A stretch of DNA of 64,000 nucleotides, taken from the NCBI RefSeq assembly GCF_024609265.1, contig NZ_JANHMP010000001.1, positions 806,001 to 870,000 on the forward strand, read 5' to 3'. A program made the translations under genes and the position numbers. This DNA is from Geothrix campi. Lineage in GTDB: Bacteria > Acidobacteriota > Holophagae > Holophagales > Holophagaceae. The number at the start of each line of letters is the position of its first letter. Positions within the stretch are counted from its first letter, which is position 1. The notes under the pieces were generated by a model. It worked only from the letters and a program-made list of their open reading frames with translations. It was not told the origin of the DNA and searched no databases. This document shows positions 17,397 to 26,866 of this stretch, piece after piece.

Positions 17397-17719
17397 TCTC
17401 TCTCAGGCTCATACCAAGGAACGGGGCTCGGCTCGATTCCAGGCAGGACTCCACACGGGCATTCAGGAGGCGGCATCGCTGCCAATCTCACCCCCTGCAC
17501 GAGCACCCATTTGGGCTTCAGGTTTTGCGCACGTCCAGCGTAGGCGGGATCCGGCGAGGTCCCAATAGGAAACTGGCGAGATTACTTCTTTTTTACCGTG
17601 ACGTCATGAAAACTCAAACATAAAGTAGCCATGTCTCGTCTATGATGGTGCGTTCCCCTTCAGTCGGTGACCCCGGGTTTCCCTGGTCGTTTGCGCCCCC
17701 TCGGGCAAGGAGCTTTTTG
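17397..17719. promoter_or_regulatory. 323-bp divergent intergenic region, nuclease / TonB receptor
   Basis: This gap must hold the promoters of both divergent surface genes. The half nearer the receptor is AT-rich and contains the palindrome TGACGTCA (about 17599-17606) followed by CATAAAG-type sequence, a plausible control site. The half nearer the nuclease is GC-rich and shows nothing I recognise. No riboswitch, RNA gene or small ORF with a ribosome-binding site was seen. Confidence 0.45.
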
Positions 17720-20700
17720 ATGCGATTGCGTACAACCTCGATTCTGCTCACGGCTCTGGCCTGTGCCGTCGTAGGGCATGCTCAGACCAGCACGACCTCA
17801 GGAGCGATCCGGGGCATGGTGAAATCCAGGCAGGGCGCTCCTGTGAAGGGCGCCTCCCTGCTGGCGCGGAACACGGAAACGGGATTCTCCCGGACAATCA
17901 GCACCAACGAGCAGGGGGAATATCAGTTCGTCTTCCTTCCGGTCGGCAACTACGACTTGACTGTCACCGCCCAGGGACTGCGGGCCGGCAAGTCCGCGAG
18001 CATCCGGGTAAGCCTAGGGCAGACGACCGATCTGAACTTCACCCTGGATTCGGCCGAAGCCTCCGCCGTGGTGGAAGTGGTCGCCCAGGCTCAGATCCTC
18101 GACCCCGCCCAGATCAATACCCAGACTTCCATCCCGCAGGAACTGGTCGACACGATCCCCATCAACGGCCGGAACTTCACGGACCTGGTTCAGCTGACTC
18201 CCGGCGCCGCGGTGGGCAATACCAGCTACTACACCACAGTGGAAGGCGCGCGTGGCATCCAGAACAACCTGCAGATCGACGGTGGCAGCTACAACTCCAG
18301 GTTCAATGGCGAACAACGCGGCGGCACCCGCATCCCCTTCACCTTCGGTCAGGACTCCATCAAGGAACTGCAGGTCATCACGAACTCCTTTGATGCCCAG
18401 TATGGTGATGCTGTCGGCGCGATCATCAACGCGGTCACCAAGACGGGCACCAACGAGACCCAGGGCATGGCCTTCATGCTGTTTCGTCCCAACTCCCTGG
18501 TGGCCAAGGTCAAGCCCGTCCCCTATGATCCGAATGCGCCGAATGGCGTGAATTCCGACGAGGCCCGCACCCGCACCTACCAGACCCTCCAGCTGGGCAT
18601 CAACGTGGGCGGCCCGATCATCAAGGACCGGTTGCACTACTTCGTGAACGTGGAGATGGCCCGGAAGCGGGAGGACAGCATCCCCCTCTTCGGCGACAAT
18701 TCCACCGGCTCCAACGCCTTTTTCGCCCCGGGCACAGGCATGGGGGCCCTGCTGCAGACCATGCCGGGCCGCACCCTGGCAGATGAGAACCGCCGCGCCT
18801 GGACCGACGAGCAGAAGAACCTCGTGTTCATGGGCCGCCTGGACTGGGACATCAACGAGAATCACCGCGCGACCCTGCGATTGAATTCCCAGAACTACAA
18901 GGGCCTCAACGATATCTACGCAGGATCCCGGCGGAACGATACCGCTGAATCAGGCAATTCCACCATGAAGTTCACCAGCCTCTCCACGGTGCTGGAACTC
19001 AATTCGGTCCTCTCGTCCGGCCTGCTGAACGAAGCCCGCGTCCAGGTCGCCAACGAGAAGCGGCCCACCACACCCAACACCACGCTTAGCTCCCCCGTGC
19101 GCATCCAGAGGGTCGGCAGCAACTACGACATCAACGCGGGTCAGTACTACATCGATCCCCGTACCACGGACGAGACCACCACGCAGATCCAGGACAACCT
19201 CACCTACATGACCGGAGACTGGGTCCTGAAGGGCGGGATGGACCTCCAGTTCATCGACATGAAAAACCGCTACCTGCCCAATGGCAACGGCAGTTGGGTC
19301 TTCCCCACCTATGCCCTGGCCCAGGCCTGGTTCAACCAGGGAGCGGCGGCGTCCTTGAGCGGGGTCACCTACACGCAGGGTGATTCCCCCACGGACGGCG
19401 TCAGCGATTTCAGCGAGAAATACCTGGCCGGCTACCTCCAGGCCCAGTACGGCGGCCTCTTCGACCGGCGCCTGCTCCTGAGCGCGGGTCTGCGCTACAC
19501 CACCGAGATCTGGAGCGGCAACCCCAATCCCAACCCCAAGCTCCAGGGCCTGGACCGCGCGCCCAACGACAAGACCCTGGACCCCCGATTCGGATTCACC
19601 TTCGACCTCTTCGGCACCGGAAAGACCGTCATCCGCGGAGGCTACGGCTGGTTCAGTGTGAGCAACCCGGGCCAGACCGTGTCGGGCGCCATCATGAACA
19701 ACGGCATCAATCTGGTGTCCTATTACATGACGGCCTCCGCGAACTCGGCCCTGTTCGAGCCTGGCGCCGTCCTCTCCTCTTCCCAGCGCTGGAGCGGCCC
19801 CCTGACGGCTCCAGGCTCCCTGACCGCCATTCCGCTCAGCACCCTGCGGACGGATCCCAACTTCAAGGTCGACACCATCGTGCCGACGATCATCGATCCC
19901 GAAGCCAAGATGACCCAGGCGCGGGCAGCCTCGCTGGGCGTCGAGCAGGACCTGGGCAACGGGTTCACCGTGGGAGCCCGAGCCACCTACAAGAAGTTCC
20001 TCAACCTCCAGTACGCCGTGAACATCAACCTGGGCCAGGCGGCTCCGGGGGGTACGACGGCAGATCCCAGCGCCATCTACAACGATCGCTACCCCACCAC
20101 GACCAACCTGTTCTTCCGGAGTAACCGGCCGGGCCGGGCGATCGTCAGAGGCCGGGCCCTTGACCTCAGCGGCTTCGGCGACGTCATTCTCTCTAAATAC
20201 GACGGGGAAGGTCGGTACCGCAGTCTGGTGCTGGAGGCGGGCCGCCGGCCCAGCGAAGGCGGTTGGGGCTTCAAAGGCAGCCTGACCTTTGCCAAGGCTG
20301 AAGACAACAACTCCAACGAGCGGGCCACCCTCACCTCCACCAACGCGCTCACGGAAAACCCGGCCGATCCCCTGGCCTCCTGGGCGCTGAGCGACAACGA
20401 CCACGCCTTCCGGGCTACCTTGGCCTGGTTCGCCCCCACCATCTATGGCATCCGGGTTTCCGGCATCACCACCTACACCACCGGGCGTCCCTGGAATGGC
20501 ATCTGGTACGAAGACAAGAACGGTGACGGGAAGTACATCGATACCGTGGATGGCCGCAACACGCACCGCCAGCCCGCCGAGAAGACCTTCGATCTGAGGA
20601 TCTCCCGCCAGTTCCGATTCACCAGGAGCTTCTCACTGGAAGGCATCCTCGACGTCTACAACGCCTTCAATTGGGCCAACCAGTACACCCGCCAGACCCA

Positions 20701-20800
20701 GTACACCGTGGCCAGCGGGCTCAACCCGTACTTCGGTGCCATCGATACTCCAGACAACCGCTCTCGCGAAGTCCAATTCACCCTCAAGGCCCGGTTCTAG
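17720..20800 (+). CDS. TonB-dependent receptor, Oar-like, with carboxypeptidase-regulatory domain
   Basis: This is a large outer-membrane transporter of 1026 residues. A signal peptide ends at VVGHAQ. Residues about 27-105 form a carboxypeptidase-regulatory (CnaB-like) domain (SGAIRGMVKSRQGAPVKGASL, EYQFVFLPVGNYDLTVTAQG). The plug follows with INGRNFTDLVQLTPGA and GGTRIPFTFGQDSIKELQV. The barrel runs to the C-terminal aromatic ending EVQFTLKARF. This layout matches Oar-type receptors common in Acidobacteriota; the substrate is unknown. ATG 17720 is behind AAGGAG. It is followed at 52 bp by the NHL lipoprotein, a likely surface partner. Confidence 0.93.
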   Translation: MRLRTTSILLTALACAVVGHAQTSTTSGAIRGMVKSRQGAPVKGASLLARNTETGFSRTISTNEQGEYQFVFLPVGNYDLTVTAQGLRAGKSASIRVSLGQTTDLNFTLDSAEASAVVEVVAQAQILDPAQINTQTSIPQELVDTIPINGRNFTDLVQLTPGAAVGNTSYYTTVEGARGIQNNLQIDGGSYNSRFNGEQRGGTRIPFTFGQDSIKELQVITNSFDAQYGDAVGAIINAVTKTGTNETQGMAFMLFRPNSLVAKVKPVPYDPNAPNGVNSDEARTRTYQTLQLGINVGGPIIKDRLHYFVNVEMARKREDSIPLFGDNSTGSNAFFAPGTGMGALLQTMPGRTLADENRRAWTDEQKNLVFMGRLDWDINENHRATLRLNSQNYKGLNDIYAGSRRNDTAESGNSTMKFTSLSTVLELNSVLSSGLLNEARVQVANEKRPTTPNTTLSSPVRIQRVGSNYDINAGQYYIDPRTTDETTTQIQDNLTYMTGDWVLKGGMDLQFIDMKNRYLPNGNGSWVFPTYALAQAWFNQGAAASLSGVTYTQGDSPTDGVSDFSEKYLAGYLQAQYGGLFDRRLLLSAGLRYTTEIWSGNPNPNPKLQGLDRAPNDKTLDPRFGFTFDLFGTGKTVIRGGYGWFSVSNPGQTVSGAIMNNGINLVSYYMTASANSALFEPGAVLSSSQRWSGPLTAPGSLTAIPLSTLRTDPNFKVDTIVPTIIDPEAKMTQARAASLGVEQDLGNGFTVGARATYKKFLNLQYAVNINLGQAAPGGTTADPSAIYNDRYPTTTNLFFRSNRPGRAIVRGRALDLSGFGDVILSKYDGEGRYRSLVLEAGRRPSEGGWGFKGSLTFAKAEDNNSNERATLTSTNALTENPADPLASWALSDNDHAFRATLAWFAPTIYGIRVSGITTYTTGRPWNGIWYEDKNGDGKYIDTVDGRNTHRQPAEKTFDLRISRQFRFTRSFSLEGILDVYNAFNWANQYTRQTQYTVASGLNPYFGAIDTPDNRSREVQFTLKARF

Positions 20801-20852
20801 GCCAAAGGTCCATCCTCTGTCTCCATTCGCATAAGACCCTTCAGGAGCACCC

Positions 20853-23800
20853 ATGCAAACCCGTTCAACCCGCCTGAGCGCCCTCTGGGCGTCGGCCTGC
20901 CTGACCCTCGGATTGGTCTCGGGGCTGGCCGTCGTGCAGATAGGTTGCGCGTCGAATTCTTCCAGCTACGACCACCCGGCTCCCAGCATCTCCGAGTTCA
21001 CCACCGGAACGAAGGCTTCTCCCACCGCCCCCTTCATCCCCACCCCCACCGGGTCCACCCTCTCCATCCCTCAGGGTGGAAGCGCCTGGTTCCGAGCCAA
21101 CTTCGGCGTCAAGGACGGCTCGGCGGTACTCACGCCGGGCAACCTCCCCGTGACGAGCAACGCCCCCTTCCCGGTCCCCAACATCACCACGACCACGACC
21201 TTTACCCTCACCGTCACCAGTGGGGATGGCCAGAAAGCCACCGCCACCGCCACGGTAACTGTGCTGGCGTCCCCCGCGGGTCTGACCTACACGAACGAAG
21301 ATGCCACTTATTACGCCGGCGTGAAGATCGCTGACAACACCGTGGCCACAGTGAGCGGCGCCGCACCGATCACCTATGCCGTCAACAAGGCCCTTCCGAA
21401 TGGACTGCAGCTGAGCGCCACCACCGGTGCCATCACGGGCACTCCCGCAGCCCAGACGTCCCAGGACACCTACACGATCACCGCCTCCAACAGCGTGGGC
21501 AGCACCACCCGCGACATCAAGATCGCCGTGGCCGCCACACCCCTGACCTTCACCGCGAGCCCCGCCGCCATCACCGTGGGCCAGAGCACCACGTTGAGCT
21601 GGGATGCCGCCTCGATCGCCGGCGTCTTCAGCGCGGTCACCATCACCGCCAATCCGGCGGATGCCACGCTCCCAGCCACCTTCACCCTGGCCGGTACGGC
21701 CAATGTGAGCCCGCTGGTCACGACCACCTACACCTTGTCCGCCACCCCGGTGGGCGGAGGTGCCGCGGTCACCAAGACAGCCGATGTGACCGTGGGGGCC
21801 GCCCCCGTGCATTTCACCTCTTTCACGGCCACCCCTTCCAGCGTGGTGCTCGGCAACACTTCGAACCTGGCCTGGTCCTACACGGGTACGGCTCTGGATC
21901 TCACCCTTGATGGCGCGAGCGTCCTGGGCAGCCTGGGCCAGGCGGTCACGCCCTTCGGCCGGCAGACCTATACGCTGGCTGGTTCCAATCTCGTCGGCGG
22001 CGATACCGCCACGGTGAAGGTGGGTGCCAAGGCCCTCTACCATGTGGCCGGCTCCTTCGGTTCCGGCCGTGGCAATGTAGACGGCGGCCTCGATCCGAAC
22101 GGTTTCTCCAAGGCCCGGTTCTACCGTCCCAACTCCATCGCCTGGGATGAGAAGGCGAACGACGGCAGCATGATCGTCTGCGACTACAGCAGCAACCTGG
22201 TGCGGCGCATCGCCGCCGACCGCACGGTCACGACCATCGCCGGCACCCCCGGCGTGGCCGGAACGGCCACCACCAACGCCGACGTCAACACCCTCTACCA
22301 GCCTCGCAACACGGCTGTGGATCCCGTCACCGGCGATATCTACCTCGGCGGCGAAGGTTACACCACCAAGCGCCTGTTGAAGCTCGCTCCCAACGGCGAT
22401 GGCACCTACACACCCAGCCTGGTGGCCGGTTTCACCATCAACACCAATGCCCTGGTGATCGACAGCAACCGGATGATGTATTTCGTCGAGTACAACGCCT
22501 CTACAGGCAACCTGTACAAGATGGACCTGACCTCGGGAACCCCGACCCCAGTGCTGATGGCCAATCTGGCCCCGACCGTCACCGCCGCCACCGCCCTCGC
22601 CAAGGATTTCAATGGCGGGCGCCGGCTGCTTTATCTGGTGGGTTCCAGCAAAATCTTCAAGATCGACATCACCAACGAGGCCAGCCCCGTCGCCACCCTC
22701 ATCGCGGGCACCGGCACCGCCGGCTTCGCCGACAGCCTCACCGCCGCCACGGGCACGGTGAACGCCCCCCAGGGCGTCGCCGTGGATACCGCCGGCAATG
22801 TCTACATCGCCGACCGCAACAACTTCGCGGTGCGCATGATCCCTGCTGGTGGCGAGTGGTCAGGCGCCCTGCTGACCATCGCGGGTGCCACAGGCACTGC
22901 CGGTGAGGGCTATGGCTCCGCCGCCATCACGCTGAGCGCCAATCCCACCCTGCCCAGTTCAGCCGTGAAGACCCTCAGCAACGCCTACTATGTCGCCATC
23001 CAGGGCGATGGAACGGCAGGTACCAAGATCTACGTGGCCGATGCAGCGGCCACCTTCGACAACCAGGCCATCCGGATCATCACTGTGTCCGGAACCACGA
23101 CCGGCGGTTTCCCGAGCGCCGGTACCACCTACACCCTGGATGATCCTGCCAAGCCCGCGGGCTACGCCTATGCGGGCGCTCCCCGCGTCTCCGGCAATGC
23201 GGATGGAGTCGGGGCCTTCGCCAAGTTCACCTTCGGCACGGGCTCAGGCGCCAACCTCGCAACCCTCCCCGACGGCAGCCTGACCTTCGCGGCCGACACC
23301 GGGAACAACCTTGTCCGCGCCATCGCCGCCGATGGCACGGTGACCACCCTGAAGGATGCCACAACCACCAACATCGCCTTCCTCGCCCCCAAGAGCGTGG
23401 CTGTCCAGGTGAACCCCACCACCAAGGACCTCGTGGCGCTCTTCGTGGGCGACACCGGCACCACCAAGAAGCTCCGCAAGTTCACGCCCAACGGGGACGG
23501 CACCTTCACCGAGGCCACCTTCGTGGTCAGCGGCGGAACCTATCCGGTCGCTCCCAACCACCTGGGGCTGGCGGTGGATTCCGTGGGCGGCTTCGTCTAT
23601 GCCTCGGATGCCACGGCGGCCAAGGTCTTCAAGATCGACGCCACCACAGGTGCCAGCAGCGACTTCGTAGCTGCCACGGGCACCAACCCCATGGGCCTAG
23701 CCCTCGCCGGGGATGGCACCCTGTGGCTCGCCGTGACCGGTGCCCACCAGGTCAAGAGCTATGACACGACAGGCACCCTGGCGCTCACCGTGGGCACGGG

Positions 23801-24182
23801 CACGGCCGGCTATGCCGATGGTGCCGCCACGACGGCCAGCTTGACAGCCCCCACCGGTATTGCGGTGGACACGCATGGATTCGCTTATGTGAACAACTAC
23901 GCCACCAGCCAGACTGCCACCACCAATGGCATTCGGGCCATCAGCACCGCGACGGGTGCCGTGACAACCCTCCTCGGGTTTGCCACCAGCACGACCACGC
24001 CCACCTTCTACGGCCTGAAACCCGGCCTCCTGCTCCCCGACAACCTCGGGACGACGGGTGCCCAGTCCATGAATGGGGGCGTGCTGTACGCGCCTCAGGG
24101 CCTGACCATCAACCAGGACGGGGACCTGCTTGTCTCCACCCCGCAGTCCGTTTACAAGGTGGTGGCACCCGCCAACCAGTAG
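20853..24182 (+). CDS. NHL-repeat / Ig-like surface lipoprotein
   Basis: This 1109-residue exported protein has a lipobox ending in QIGC (Cys32). Residues about 90-390 are Ig-like strands, including putative-Ig TYAVNKALPNGLQLSATTGAITGTPA. From about residue 395 onward, six-bladed NHL-type propeller repeats recur, with phrases such as PNSIAWDEKANDGSMIVCDYSSNLVRRI, GVAVDTAGNVYIADRNNFAVRMI and TGIAVDTHGFAYVNN. Such propellers bind ligands rather than catalyse. The position directly after the TonB-dependent receptor suggests a surface-exposed accessory or binding protein. ATG 20853 follows CAGGAGCACCC. A terminator closes the pair. Confidence 0.85.
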   Translation: MQTRSTRLSALWASACLTLGLVSGLAVVQIGCASNSSSYDHPAPSISEFTTGTKASPTAPFIPTPTGSTLSIPQGGSAWFRANFGVKDGSAVLTPGNLPVTSNAPFPVPNITTTTTFTLTVTSGDGQKATATATVTVLASPAGLTYTNEDATYYAGVKIADNTVATVSGAAPITYAVNKALPNGLQLSATTGAITGTPAAQTSQDTYTITASNSVGSTTRDIKIAVAATPLTFTASPAAITVGQSTTLSWDAASIAGVFSAVTITANPADATLPATFTLAGTANVSPLVTTTYTLSATPVGGGAAVTKTADVTVGAAPVHFTSFTATPSSVVLGNTSNLAWSYTGTALDLTLDGASVLGSLGQAVTPFGRQTYTLAGSNLVGGDTATVKVGAKALYHVAGSFGSGRGNVDGGLDPNGFSKARFYRPNSIAWDEKANDGSMIVCDYSSNLVRRIAADRTVTTIAGTPGVAGTATTNADVNTLYQPRNTAVDPVTGDIYLGGEGYTTKRLLKLAPNGDGTYTPSLVAGFTINTNALVIDSNRMMYFVEYNASTGNLYKMDLTSGTPTPVLMANLAPTVTAATALAKDFNGGRRLLYLVGSSKIFKIDITNEASPVATLIAGTGTAGFADSLTAATGTVNAPQGVAVDTAGNVYIADRNNFAVRMIPAGGEWSGALLTIAGATGTAGEGYGSAAITLSANPTLPSSAVKTLSNAYYVAIQGDGTAGTKIYVADAAATFDNQAIRIITVSGTTTGGFPSAGTTYTLDDPAKPAGYAYAGAPRVSGNADGVGAFAKFTFGTGSGANLATLPDGSLTFAADTGNNLVRAIAADGTVTTLKDATTTNIAFLAPKSVAVQVNPTTKDLVALFVGDTGTTKKLRKFTPNGDGTFTEATFVVSGGTYPVAPNHLGLAVDSVGGFVYASDATAAKVFKIDATTGASSDFVAATGTNPMGLALAGDGTLWLAVTGAHQVKSYDTTGTLALTVGTGTAGYADGAATTASLTAPTGIAVDTHGFAYVNNYATSQTATTNGIRAISTATGAVTTLLGFATSTTTPTFYGLKPGLLLPDNLGTTGAQSMNGGVLYAPQGLTINQDGDLLVSTPQSVYKVVAPANQ

Positions 24183-24194
24183 AAGGCTTCACCC

Positions 24195-24230
24195 AGAAAG
24201 GGCCTCGGCTTCGGCCGGGGCCCATTTCTT
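24195..24230. terminator. Terminator after NHL lipoprotein gene
   Basis: A hairpin AGAAAGGGCCTCGGC / GCCGGGGCCCATTTCT with loop TTCG is followed by TTCTTG. It lies 12 bp after the lipoprotein stop and could also serve mraY from the other side. Confidence 0.8.
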
Positions 24231-24387
24231 GTGCCAGCAAGCCCGCACCATCCCAGGGACTTCCTGCTTCGTGGCCCCCTCTGGCAGAGGTCGATGGGCC
24301 ATCCGGGAATGGGAGGCCTAGCGTGCCTGGGGGCGCACGGAGCGGACACCCCAATAAAGGTGGACTCCGAGCAGCTTTATGGAGCTT

Positions 24388-25476
24388 CTACCGCAGCTTC
24401 AGCGAGCTGAGGGCCAAGATTGAGCAGACGATGGCGGTGATCCACATGCGGATCACCACCTTCGTCTCCTGGAGCCCGCCCAGTTCGAGGTGGTGGTGGA
24501 ACGGGGCCATGCGGAAGATCCGCTTCCCTCCGCGCAGCTTGAAGCTGCCCACCTGGAGGATGACGCTCACCGCCTCCACGACGAAGAGCCCACCAGCGAT
24601 GACCAGGAGCACTTCCTGCTTGATGACCACGGCGACGGTGCCCAGCGCCCCCCCCAGCCCCAGCGAGCCCGTGTCGCCCATGAACACCTCGGCCGGGTGG
24701 GCGTTGAACCAGAGGAAGCCCAGGCAGGCTCCCGCCATGGCGCCCATGAAGACGGAGAGCTCGGCACCGCCGGGTACATGGGGTACCACCAGATAGGCCG
24801 CGATCTTCGCGTGGCCCACGATGTAGGCCAGGATGGCGTAGGTAAGGGACACGATGAGGGTGCCGCCGATGGCCAGGCCGTCGAGCCCATCCGTGAGATT
24901 GACGGCGTTGCTCGTGCCCACCATCACCAGCCAGATCCAGGGGATGAGGAACACACCCACGTCGGGCCGGAAGTTTTTGAAGAAGGGCATGGAGAGCTGG
25001 CTGGTCGCGGTGCCTCTGAGGCCGAAATGCAGGATGAGCCAGGCCACCAGCAGCGAGATGCCCGTGAGCAGGGCCATTTTCTGCCAGCTGGTGAGACCGA
25101 GGTTCTGCTTCTTGAGCAGCTTCTGCGCGTCATCAAACGCGCCCACCGTGCCGAAACCCAGGAGCGCCATGAGCGCCACCCAGATGGCACCGCTCTTGAG
25201 GTCGCACCAGAGCAGCGTGGAGACCGTGATCACCACCAGGATGAGGATGCCGCCCATGGTGGGCGTCCCGGCCTTCTTATGGTGGTGTTCGGGCCCGACG
25301 TCGCGGATGTGCTGGCCCATCTTGAGGGCGGTCAGAGTGCGGATCACCCAGGGCCCCAGCAGCAGGCTCAGCACCATGGCTGTGGCGGCCGCCATCGCCG
25401 TCCGGAAGGTGACGTACCGGAAGACCGAGAAGCCCGGAACCGCGTCGCGGAATGGATAGAGAAGCCAAGGCAGCAT
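24388..25476 (-). CDS. mraY: Phospho-N-acetylmuramoyl-pentapeptide transferase
   Basis: MraY transfers phospho-MurNAc-pentapeptide from UDP to undecaprenyl phosphate at the inner face of the membrane, making lipid I. The 362-residue polytopic protein has KKAGTPTMGGILI, the aspartate-rich FGTVGAFDDAQKL, NAVNLTDGLDGLAIG, FNAHPAEVFMGDTGSLGLGGALG and the terminal FRMAPFHHHLELGG histidine loop. It is the last gene of the dcw operon here, ten bases after murF. The usual next gene, murD, is not present; convergent foreign-looking surface genes are. Confidence 0.97.
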   Translation of the reverse strand: MLPWLLYPFRDAVPGFSVFRYVTFRTAMAAATAMVLSLLLGPWVIRTLTALKMGQHIRDVGPEHHHKKAGTPTMGGILILVVITVSTLLWCDLKSGAIWVALMALLGFGTVGAFDDAQKLLKKQNLGLTSWQKMALLTGISLLVAWLILHFGLRGTATSQLSMPFFKNFRPDVGVFLIPWIWLVMVGTSNAVNLTDGLDGLAIGGTLIVSLTYAILAYIVGHAKIAAYLVVPHVPGGAELSVFMGAMAGACLGFLWFNAHPAEVFMGDTGSLGLGGALGTVAVVIKQEVLLVIAGGLFVVEAVSVILQVGSFKLRGGKRIFRMAPFHHHLELGGLQETKVVIRMWITAIVCSILALSSLKLR

Positions 25477-25486
25477 GACGATCCGA

Positions 25487-26866
25487 TCAAGAATCTGAGG
25501 ACTGGGAACTGGAGATTGAGGCCTGGAGGAACCACTCCACGACGCGTTCCGCGCGCCAGAACCGGCTGCCCTTCACCAGGATACGGGCACCCGGGGGGAT
25601 TGCGGAGAGGCCGGCGGCATCCTCGCGGAGGGCCTCGAAATCCGGGAAAACCACCGCCCGCAGGCCGAAGCCCTCAGCGTAATCGTCCGCGAAATCACCG
25701 TAGGCCCAGAGGCGCGACAGGCCCAGGGCCTTGAGGGCGGCGCCGGTCTCCCGGTGGATCTGCGAGGCCTCCGAGCCCAGCTCCCGCATGGAGCCCAGCA
25801 CCGCCACGGCCTCGCCGCCGGGCAATTGAGCCAGGGCCTGCGCGCAGGCCAGGATGGAATCGGGGCTGGCGTTGTAGGTCTCGTCCAGCAACCACCCGCC
25901 GCCAGGCAGGGCATGGAGCCGCCCCCGGCCGGGTTCCGGAATCACCACTCCGAGGCCCGCCACCACCTGCTCCGGGTCGTACCCTGCGTGAATGGCGAGG
26001 GCCGCCGCCAAGGCGGCGTTGCGGACCTGGTGTTCTCCGGGGAGCTGGATCCGCACGGGGAACTCGCCCTTCGGCGTCCGCATGCGGAAGGTCTCGCCGG
26101 AAGCCCCCAGGGATTCGACGGCCTCCCAACCGTAGGCCTGCCCCTCACCCACGGGCAGGGCCTCGGCGTGCTGGGCCCAGGGCTGCTCCGCGATCCAACG
26201 GCACCACGGGTCAGAGGCGAGGTGGGCCCAGACACCGCCGGGAACCAGCCCGGCCACCAGCTCGCCCTTGGCTTCGGCGATGCCCTGCTGGCCGTGGGCG
26301 AAGTTCTCGGCATGGGCGGTACCCACCAGCGTGACGAGCCCGAAGTCCAGGGGCGCGATCTCCGTGAGGAGGCGGATCTCCCCGGGCGTGCTCATCCCCA
26401 TCTCCAGCACCGCCGCTCCCAGGCCCTCCGGCAAGGTGGCCAGGGCCTCAGGCAGGCCCAGCGTGTTGTTGCGGTTACCCGGCGTCCTCCACCCCCCCAC
26501 GGCCGCCGCCAGCAGTTCCTTGGTGCTGGTCTTGCCGACGCTGCCGGTGACCCCGAATACGGCCTTCGGCCGCACCGCCGCCAGCCGGGCCTGGCCCCAG
26601 CGTTGGAGGGCCACCTCCGTGTCGGGCACCACGAGCTGTGGACAATCACTGTCTACTGCATGATCCACCAGCAGCGCCACGGCCCCCTTGGCCACCGCCT
26701 GGGCGGTGAAGTCGTGTCCGTCCCGCTCGGCCCGCAGGGCCACGAAACACGCACCGGGTTGGATCGTCCGGGTATCCAAAGAGAGGGAGGAAGGCACCAC
26801 GGCCCCATCGCCCAGGATTTCGCCACCCACCTGGGAGGCAGCCTGAAACAAGGACCAGAGGCTCAT
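25487..26866 (-). CDS. murF: UDP-MurNAc-tripeptide:D-Ala-D-Ala ligase
   Basis: MurF attaches the D-Ala-D-Ala dipeptide, completing the pentapeptide precursor. In this 459-residue protein the ATP loop is GVTGSVGKTSTKELLAAAV, followed by GNRNNTLGLPEALATL, VLEMGMSTPGEI and LVGTAHAENFAH, all MurF hallmarks. The C-terminal ligase domain has DETYNASPDSILACAQAL and VLGSMRELGSEASQIHRE. The start at 26866 is behind GAAGGAG and overlaps the upstream tsaC stop as ATGA. The frame remains open upstream, but only inside tsaC. Confidence 0.96.
   Translation of the reverse strand: MSLWSLFQAASQVGGEILGDGAVVPSSLSLDTRTIQPGACFVALRAERDGHDFTAQAVAKGAVALLVDHAVDSDCPQLVVPDTEVALQRWGQARLAAVRPKAVFGVTGSVGKTSTKELLAAAVGGWRTPGNRNNTLGLPEALATLPEGLGAAVLEMGMSTPGEIRLLTEIAPLDFGLVTLVGTAHAENFAHGQQGIAEAKGELVAGLVPGGVWAHLASDPWCRWIAEQPWAQHAEALPVGEGQAYGWEAVESLGASGETFRMRTPKGEFPVRIQLPGEHQVRNAALAAALAIHAGYDPEQVVAGLGVVIPEPGRGRLHALPGGGWLLDETYNASPDSILACAQALAQLPGGEAVAVLGSMRELGSEASQIHRETGAALKALGLSRLWAYGDFADDYAEGFGLRAVVFPDFEALREDAAGLSAIPPGARILVKGSRFWRAERVVEWFLQASISSSQSSDS

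Noticed and set aside
16176-17543. A 455-codon plus-strand frame across the nuclease gene
   Set aside because: Its repeats simply mirror the Ig-like repeats of the minus-strand protein; there is no ribosome-binding site or family match.
18950-20566. A 538-codon open frame on the minus strand
   Set aside because: It is antisense to the TonB-dependent receptor and low in recognisable protein character.
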